Assembly: GCA_030152405.1 (NCBI GenBank)
Contig: JASLJL010000030.1
Coordinates: forward strand, 1-6,687
Length of the DNA: 6,687 nt
Direction of reading: 5' to 3'
From: Gordonia sp. (in: high G+C Gram-positive bacteria)
GTDB lineage: Bacteria > Actinomycetota > Actinomycetes > Mycobacteriales > Mycobacteriaceae
Numbering within the stretch: the first letter of the stretch is position 1; the number at the start of each line of letters is the position of its first letter. Below, piece by piece: positions 1 through 4,024 of the stretch. The position numbers and the translations under genes were made by a program. Under the pieces are notes generated by a model. The model was not told the origin of the DNA and did no database searches. It saw only the letters and a program-made list of their open reading frames with translations.

Positions 1-383
1 GCAGCGGCGACGCCCAACTCTGCGACACGGTCGTTGACGCGACCGGCGACGTCCGAACCGGACACGACGACGACGTCGCGCGAGTTCGGCGACACGGCGA
101 TCAGTGCGCCGTTGTAGGGCTCGGGCGCCTGTGCGAGCGCCGCGCGGGCGCCTGCCACGACATCGGAGCCGAGGTCGCCGATGAAGACCGAGAAGCGCAC
201 GCGAGCGACCTCGCTGGTCTCCTTGAGCGCCTCGTCGAGCTGAATCAGATCGTTCTGGCTCAGCGGCGGGGTGTCGAAGCTCTGCCCCGGGTAGAGGGCA
301 GCCGACACGCGGCCGCTGGACGTGACGGCCGAACCGACCGGGAGCGACGCCGGATCGACGTGCGCGATGTCACCACTTGCCAC
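1..383 (-). CDS. DUF5130 (Rv2468c-like) protein, C-terminus cut by window edge
   Basis: The frame opens at GTG (383-381) and stays open for 127 codons to the left edge, so the 3' end is missing. The start is supported by GGAGGT at 396-391, 7 nt upstream. The protein begins [17 protein letters not shown], which I recognise from memory as the actinobacterial DUF5130 family; its function is unknown. A predicted helix (residues 44-58) is followed by a strand RVRFSVFIGDLG (61-72), then NGALIAVSPNSRDVVVVSG (91-109) and VAGRVNDRV (112-120). This order, with an N-G-x-L-I-x-V-S strand and then R-x-V-x-V-x-S-G, resembles the TPM fold, but that is inference. No signal peptide or membrane helix is visible in this part. 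It overlaps the upstream membrane-protein gene by 14 nt, so translational coupling is likely. Family assignment fairly sure; role unknown. Confidence 0.85.
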   Translation of the reverse strand, partial: MASGDIAHVDPASLPVGSAVTSSGRVSAALYPGQSFDTPPLSQNDLIQLDEALKETSEVARVRFSVFIGDLGSDVVAGARAALAQAPEPYNGALIAVSPNSRDVVVVSGSDVAGRVNDRVAELGVAA

Positions 384-618
384 TTGCGGAACCTCCCTCG
401 GTGTCGCCGGGCTCGGTGTGCCGGGCGAGAGTCATCGGATCGATGTCGGTCGCGGAGAACAACGCAGGTCCACGGTCCCAGCGCTGGTCGAGCGTGTACT
501 CCTTGACCTGCGGCCGCTTGACGCCCCAGGAGAACGCCATCGCGACGACACACAACACCACTGAGAGAACGCACAGCGCCGTGACCGTCACACCGACGGG
601 AACTATGAGCTGGTCCAC
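370..618 (-). CDS. Small single-pass membrane protein, 82 aa, function unknown
   Basis: The gene starts at GTG (618-616) and stops at TGA (372-370). After five residues (MDQLI) comes one hydrophobic segment, about residues 6-32, ending AMAFSWG. A basic stretch VKRPQVK (33-39) follows, so by the positive-inside rule the tail should be cytoplasmic. The tail (about 40-82) is polar and contains [20 protein letters not shown], with a probably disordered Gly/Ser-rich end. Upstream, AAAGGG near 631-626 is only a fair ribosome site. The next gene starts 14 nt inside this one, pointing to an operon with the DUF5130 protein and perhaps a membrane anchor or partner role (inference). From memory, mycobacteria have a similarly placed small ORF next to Rv2468c. 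I do not recognise a named family. The hydrophobic helix, basic flank and coupling make it a believable gene. Confidence 0.75.
   Translation of the reverse strand: MDQLIVPVGVTVTALCVLSVVLCVVAMAFSWGVKRPQVKEYTLDQRWDRGPALFSATDIDPMTLARHTEPGDTEGGSASGKW
391..396 (-). promoter_or_regulatory. Strong ribosome binding site fixing the DUF5130 start
   Basis: The minus strand reads GGAGGT at 396-391, within a longer purine run GAGGGAGGT, and sits 7 nt before the GTG at 383. This near-perfect Shine-Dalgarno lies inside the 3' end of the upstream membrane-protein gene. It decides the start codon and gives the downstream gene its own ribosome entry despite the 14-nt overlap. Confidence 0.8.
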
Positions 619-759
619 ACCCCACCCTTTCGACTCGCGCCTGGAGTTGAGCGCACACGATCTGCCAGGTGCAGATCATCGTCCATCAATTTATCGCACC
701 GCCCCGAACCGTGTCCCGATAGCCCTACGGAGCGTCGTAGACGGCGCCCGTCGTGGACA
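619..759. promoter_or_regulatory. Divergent intergenic region between membrane-protein gene and glbO
   Basis: These 141 nt separate two divergently transcribed units and should hold promoters for both. On the minus strand TAAATT (693-688) fits a TAnnnT -10 box, with GGGACA (717-712) 18 nt upstream as a weak -35 match. This would give a leader of roughly 60 nt. I see no convincing -10 for the plus strand. The region also holds a 19-bp inverted repeat at 659-677 and two short hairpins just before glbO (CTACG/CGTAG at 725-740 and GACGG/CCGTC at 740-752). The promoter call is inference from motif matches only. Confidence 0.45.
659..677. repeat. Perfect 7-bp inverted repeat, candidate operator
   Basis: The sequence is GATCTGC-CAGGT-GCAGATC: two perfect 7-base arms around a 5-base centre. 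It lies between divergent genes, 40 nt before the GTG of the membrane-protein gene and 82 nt before glbO. The arm length and spacing suit a dimeric helix-turn-helix repressor. If the proposed minus-strand promoter at 717-688 is right, the repeat lies just downstream of the transcription start, so it could instead act as a leader hairpin. I cannot name a regulator that binds it. Confidence 0.5.
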
Positions 760-1152
760 ATGGGCCGCGTGAGCACCTTTTACGAAGAGGTCGGCGGCCA
801 CGCGACGTTCGAGCGGATCACCGCGGCGTTCTACGCGGAGGTCGCGGCCGACGAGATCCTGCGACCGATGTATCCCGAGGACGATCTCGGGCCGGCCGAG
901 CGCCGGCTCCGCATGTTCCTGGAGCAGTACTGGGGCGGACCGCACACCTACTCCGACGAGCGCGGCCATCCGCGCCTGCGCATGCGTCACGTCCCGTACA
1001 AGGTGGGACCGCTCGAACGCGACGCGTGGCTGCGCTGCATGCGGATCGCCATCGGCACGATCGAATCGGACGTCCTCGACGACGATCATCGCGCCCAACT
1101 CCTCGGATACATGGAGATGGCGGCCGATTCGTTGATCAACAGCCCGATCTGA
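760..1152 (+). CDS. glbO: Group II truncated haemoglobin (trHbO)
   Basis: This 130-residue protein is a 2-on-2 globin that binds haem and O2. In mycobacteria GlbO is linked to O2 handling, peroxidase activity and NO/reactive nitrogen protection near the respiratory membrane (family knowledge). It aligns almost end to end with the remembered M. tuberculosis GlbO (128 aa). The proximal haem ligand is His77 (F8) in [11 protein letters not shown]. Distal-pocket residues are Tyr25 (B10), Tyr38 (CD1, in MYPEDDL) and Trp90 (G8, in RDAWLRCM), the set expected for group [16 protein letters not shown] (52-65) is the other family hallmark. The ATG at 760 is used here. A GTG at 769 gives 127 residues and is equally plausible, as neither has a clear ribosome site. 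The alpha-glucosidase gene follows after 19 nt on the same strand, so the two are probably co-transcribed. No truncation or missing key residue. Confidence 0.95.
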   Translation: MGRVSTFYEEVGGHATFERITAAFYAEVAADEILRPMYPEDDLGPAERRLRMFLEQYWGGPHTYSDERGHPRLRMRHVPYKVGPLERDAWLRCMRIAIGTIESDVLDDDHRAQLLGYMEMAADSLINSPI

Positions 1153-1171
1153 CTATGAAACAATCGCGTAT

Positions 1172-2770
1172 GTGAGCGAACAGTACGTGAGCAATTCCGG
1201 ACCCTCCGATGACTGGTGGCGGTCCGCCGTGGTCTATCAGGTGTATCCGCGATCGTTCTCGGACTGCACCGGAGACGGCGTCGGCGACCTCGCAGGTGTC
1301 ATCGACAAACTCGGCTACCTGGAACTCCTCGGGGTGGACGCGATCTGGCTGTCGCCGATCATGCGCTCCCCCATGGTCGACCACGGCTACGACGTGTCCG
1401 ATCCCCGCGACGTTGATCCGCTGTTCGGCGACCTCGCGACGTTCGACAAGCTGGTGCGCGACGCGCACGACCGCGACATCCGGGTGACGATGGATCTCGT
1501 CCCGAACCACACCAGCGACCAGCACGCCTGGTTCGTGGCGGCCCTCGAAGCGGCGCCGGGCAGCCCGGAACGCGCGCGCTACATCTTCCGCGACGGCCGC
1601 GGTGAGGACGGCTCGCTGCCGCCCAACAACTGGACCAGCGTGTTCGGCGGTCCCGCCTGGACACGCGTCACCGAAGCCGACGGCACACCCGGCCAGTGGT
1701 ACCTGCATCTGTTCGCCCCGCAGCAGCCCGACCTCGACTGGAACAATCCCGAGGTCCTCGCCGATCTGCAGACCACGATGCGGTTCTGGCTCGACCGCGG
1801 CATCGACGGATTCCGCATCGACGTCTCGCACGGCATGGCCAAAGCCGAGGGCCTGCCCGACATGGAGCACCCGTCGGAGATCCTCAAGCACACCGACGAC
1901 GACCCGCGCTTCAATCGGGACGCCGTGCACGCGATCCACCGCGAGATCCGTGCCGTGATGGACGAGTACCCGGGAACGTTCAACGTCGGCGAGGTGTGGG
2001 TCGAGTCGAACGAGGCGTTCTCGAAGTACGTGCGTCCCGACGAACTGCACCTCGGGTTCAACTTCCGTCTGGCCACCGTCGACTTCGACGGCGAGCAGAT
2101 CCGGGAGGCGATCACATCGTCGCTGGCGGCGACCGACCTCGTCGGCGCCACTCCCACGTGGACGCTGTCGAATCACGACGTCCCCCGCGAGGCCACCCGG
2201 TACGCCCCCGCGGGCGCCCCGGAGGTCGGCGAACTGCGTGCTCGGGCGATGGCGCTCGTCGAGCTCGCCCTACCCGGGACCGTGTTCATCTACAACGGCG
2301 CCGAACTCGGCCTGCCGAACGCCGACCTGCCCGACGACGCGCTCGTCGACCCTGTCTGGGAGGCGTCCGGGCACACTGACCGCGGCCGAGACGAGTGCCG
2401 CGTGCCGATCCCGTGGGAGGGCGCCGAGCCCCCGTTCGGATTCAGCACGAACCCCGACACCTGGCTGCCGATCCCCGCGGAGTGGGCGTCGTTGACCGTC
2501 GAAGCGCAACTCGAGGACATCTTCTCGACACTGTCGCTGTACCGGCAGGCCGTGGACCTGCGGTACAACCGTCCGGAGTTCTCCGGCGACGGCGTCGAGT
2601 GGTACGGCGCGCCCGAGGGCTGCATCGCGTTCCGTCGTCCCGGAGGCCTGATCTGCGCGCTCAACGCCTCCGACGCACCGGTGCCGCTGCCCCCGGGCCA
2701 GGTGCTCCTAGTCAGCACACCCCTCGACGCCGGTCTGCTCCCGCCGAACACCGCGGCCTGGCTGGTCTGA
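1172..2770 (+). CDS. aglA: GH13 alpha-glucosidase (AglA-like), probably cytoplasmic
   Basis: This 532-residue protein is a complete alpha-amylase-family (beta/alpha)8 glycosidase of the oligo-1,6-glucosidase/alpha-glucosidase branch, cleaving terminal glucose from short alpha-glucans. It opens with WWRSAVVYQVYPRSFSDCTGDGVGDL (about 15-40). Conserved regions follow in order: DLVPNH (108-113), QPDLDW (185-190, region V), GFRIDVSH (213-220) with nucleophile Asp217, EVW (274-276) with acid/base Glu274, and SNHDV (333-337) with Asp336. Val218 after the nucleophile is the residue tied to alpha-1,6 preference in characterised oligo-1,6- and dextran glucosidases, so isomaltose-type substrates are possible. 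A short beta domain forms the end (about 465-532). No signal peptide is visible. The GTG at 1172 lacks a clear ribosome site, and an in-frame GTG at 1187 is an alternative. Symbol by analogy with Rv2471. The gene ends 13 nt from a convergent gene. Confidence 0.92.
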   Translation: MSEQYVSNSGPSDDWWRSAVVYQVYPRSFSDCTGDGVGDLAGVIDKLGYLELLGVDAIWLSPIMRSPMVDHGYDVSDPRDVDPLFGDLATFDKLVRDAHDRDIRVTMDLVPNHTSDQHAWFVAALEAAPGSPERARYIFRDGRGEDGSLPPNNWTSVFGGPAWTRVTEADGTPGQWYLHLFAPQQPDLDWNNPEVLADLQTTMRFWLDRGIDGFRIDVSHGMAKAEGLPDMEHPSEILKHTDDDPRFNRDAVHAIHREIRAVMDEYPGTFNVGEVWVESNEAFSKYVRPDELHLGFNFRLATVDFDGEQIREAITSSLAATDLVGATPTWTLSNHDVPREATRYAPAGAPEVGELRARAMALVELALPGTVFIYNGAELGLPNADLPDDALVDPVWEASGHTDRGRDECRVPIPWEGAEPPFGFSTNPDTWLPIPAEWASLTVEAQLEDIFSTLSLYRQAVDLRYNRPEFSGDGVEWYGAPEGCIAFRRPGGLICALNASDAPVPLPPGQVLLVSTPLDAGLLPPNTAAWLV

Positions 2771-2789
2771 CGACGGAGGGACGTCAGCC
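2764..2789. terminator. Possible bidirectional terminator hairpin across convergent stop codons
   Basis: CTGACG (2767-2772) and CGTCAG (2782-2787) form a perfect 6-bp stem with a 9-nt loop. GG at 2764-2765 can add two pairs with CC at 2788-2789 across a one-base bulge. The left arm contains the TGA of the alpha-glucosidase gene (2768-2770). The right arm contains the TGA of the minus-strand gene (complement of 2784-2786). No T-run follows on either strand, so it is not a classical intrinsic terminator. An overlapping alternative stem is ACGTC/GACGT at 2781-2794. The pairing is seen in the sequence; the termination role is inference. Confidence 0.4.
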
Positions 2790-3467
2790 GACGTTGAGGC
2801 TGAGGGCTGAACGACGCTGGTAGACAGACCCGAAGCGAGCGTCGAGGCGCAGCCACGCGCCGGACGCACGGACCCGCACCGGCTCGTCCGCAGCGATGGC
2901 GTCGAGCGGAGAGTCTCCGGTCACCTCGTGCCCGGCGGCGTCACGGACGAATCCCATCGACGTCAGCGCGAACACCGCGCGCATCGACACGTCCACGCTC
3001 TCTCCGCCGGCCACGACTGTCAGCACCTTCTGATCGAGCAGCGACGACGCCGGGCCGAGCGCGCCCGACTCCTCGCGTGCCACACCGAGTCCACGGCGGG
3101 CCAGATCGACGACCTCGCGCGCGGGCACGTCGTCCAGATGTTCGAACCCGTTCGCGCCAGGAAGTGCGCCCTGCCACGCGATCGTCGGCGGGTTGCCGAC
3201 CGCGACGACCGCGTCGCCCGCGGCGAGGGACGCCGACATCGCCTCGACATCGGCGATGACGTCGTTCGGGACGACGACGCCGAAGATCGACCGGGTGGCG
3301 AGGACGTCGAAGCCGGTGCGGACCCACAGCCCGACACGTGCATCGGGCCGTTCGTGAATGCGCAGCACCCCGGACTCGTCGACCCGTCGGGCGCGGGCCA
3401 CGAATGCCGCGAGGTCGGCGCGATCGGAGTCGCGGTGCGGCTCGACGCCGTTCTGCGGCCCGGTCAC
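2784..3467 (-). CDS. Conserved actinobacterial protein of unknown function (Rv2474c-like), 227 aa
   Basis: I do not recognise a named domain. By position and general make-up it corresponds to the M. tuberculosis hypothetical Rv2474c (from memory). It starts at GTG (3467-3465), overlapping the stop of the thioesterase gene in a GTGA arrangement, so translation is probably coupled. The protein is soluble, with no signal peptide or membrane helix. Residues 30-66 (ESGVLRIHERPDARVGLWVRTGFDVLATRSIFGVVV) look like beta strands. An acidic, Ala-rich segment follows (about 68-90), then a mixed section with SLLDQKVLTVV (142-152) and SVDVSMRAVFALTSMGFVRD (157-176). The tail ends VRVRASGAWLRLDARFGSVYQRR (197-219), the part that looks most constrained. 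The first 18 or so residues are polar and may not belong if translation starts later. Third gene of the gdh operon; it converges on the alpha-glucosidase gene. Gene call sure, function unknown. Confidence 0.85.
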   Translation of the reverse strand: MTGPQNGVEPHRDSDRADLAAFVARARRVDESGVLRIHERPDARVGLWVRTGFDVLATRSIFGVVVPNDVIADVEAMSASLAAGDAVVAVGNPPTIAWQGALPGANGFEHLDDVPAREVVDLARRGLGVAREESGALGPASSLLDQKVLTVVAGGESVDVSMRAVFALTSMGFVRDAAGHEVTGDSPLDAIAADEPVRVRASGAWLRLDARFGSVYQRRSALSLNVG

Positions 3468-4000
3468 GAGCGCACGAACGAGCCGAGGTACGCCTTCTCC
3501 TCCGGCGTCATCCGACGGGGACGCTGGGTGTCGATGTCGAACGACACCAGCTGCGTCGACGCGACGACGGCGGGTTTGGAGTCGAGCGCCGCGCCGCGCG
3601 GACGCACCTCGTAACCGACGGTGAAGTCGACCGCACGAAGACGCTCGACGAACATCGTCACCGAGATCGGCGACTCGTCATGCCTGATCTGTCCCTGATA
3701 CTTGACGTGCAGGTCGGCGACGAGGCAGCCCTTGCGGAGTTCGACGGTCGGCTTGTCGTCGTAGAACAGCCACGGGATCCGGGCCTCCTCCAGCAACGTC
3801 ACCATGCGGGCGTGATTGATGTGCTGGTAGACGTCCATATCCGACCACCGCACGGGAACGTCGACGACGAAACCGCCGTCGGTGCGTCGTCCGCCGTCGT
3901 CGAACAGTCGACGGTCGGCGTCAGTCCACTCGTTCCCCGCAGTCCGCTCATCCACTCCGGCAGCCCCTTCCGCTGAACGGCCGTCGGAGGGCCGCACCAC
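3464..4000 (-). CDS. Acyl-CoA thioesterase, 4HBT/hotdog fold (Rv2475c-like)
   Basis: This is a single hotdog-fold thioesterase of the 4-hydroxybenzoyl-CoA thioesterase/YbgC/FatB-like type, expected to hydrolyse an acyl-CoA or related thioester in the cytoplasm; its substrate cannot be read from sequence. The signature is VRWSDMDVYQHINHARMV (50-67), matching the family pattern D-x-D-x3-H-x-N, with Asp56 the expected catalytic acid and His60/Asn62 alongside. The long hotdog helix follows (MVTLLEEARIPWLF, 66-79). Strands LVADLHVKYQG (93-103), SVTMFVERLRAVDFTVGYEV (113-132) and AVVASTQLVSFDID (144-157) complete the fold. The start at GTG 4000 has GGGAGA 10 nt upstream. GTG at 3955 has GGAAGGGG 8 nt upstream and would remove 15 residues. 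The first ~40 residues precede the fold and the remembered mycobacterial protein is shorter, so the later start may be real. It lies 24 nt after gdh. Confidence 0.88.
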   Translation of the reverse strand: MVRPSDGRSAEGAAGVDERTAGNEWTDADRRLFDDGGRRTDGGFVVDVPVRWSDMDVYQHINHARMVTLLEEARIPWLFYDDKPTVELRKGCLVADLHVKYQGQIRHDESPISVTMFVERLRAVDFTVGYEVRPRGAALDSKPAVVASTQLVSFDIDTQRPRRMTPEEKAYLGSFVRS

Positions 4001-4022
4001 CCGCTCACGGTCTCCCGCTCAC
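4000..4022. repeat. Tandem 9-bp direct repeat at gdh/thioesterase junction
   Basis: CCCGCTCAC occurs at 4000-4008 and 4014-4022; on the coding strand it reads GTGAGCGGG twice, 14 bp apart. It fills the 24-nt gap between the gdh stop and the thioesterase GTG. The second coding-strand copy overlaps that start codon. Each copy carries a GTG, but the one at 4008 is out of frame with the thioesterase. A small duplication at the junction could explain the uncertain start. Functional meaning unclear. Confidence 0.5.
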
Positions 4023-4024
4023 GC

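Noticed and set aside
725..752. Two small hairpins before glbO (CTACG/CGTAG and GACGG/CCGTC), considered as a riboswitch or attenuator
   Set aside because: Five-base stems are common by chance in GC-rich DNA. The two share a base so cannot both fully form, and there is no T-run or known aptamer pattern.
260..772. Alternative frames (139-codon minus, 131- and 80-codon plus) over the membrane-protein/DUF5130 junction
   Set aside because: They conflict with the 82-residue membrane protein and the DUF5130 protein, which have a hydrophobic helix, a recognisable family and a strong ribosome site. The alternatives are Arg-rich or featureless.
691..1098. 135-codon minus-strand frame opposite glbO and reaching into the divergent region
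   Set aside because: The plus strand carries a full globin. The antisense product has no recognisable features.
1136..2176. 346-codon open frame antisense to the alpha-glucosidase gene
   Set aside because: It lies wholly opposite a gene with all catalytic motifs, in the antisense frame that stays open by default at high G+C. It has no recognisable domain or ribosome site.
2928..3976. Overlapping plus-strand open frames of 228 and 212 codons opposite the hypothetical and thioesterase genes
   Set aside because: They are antisense shadows, Arg-rich and without domains. The minus-strand frames show coherent folds, coupling overlaps and the hotdog motif.
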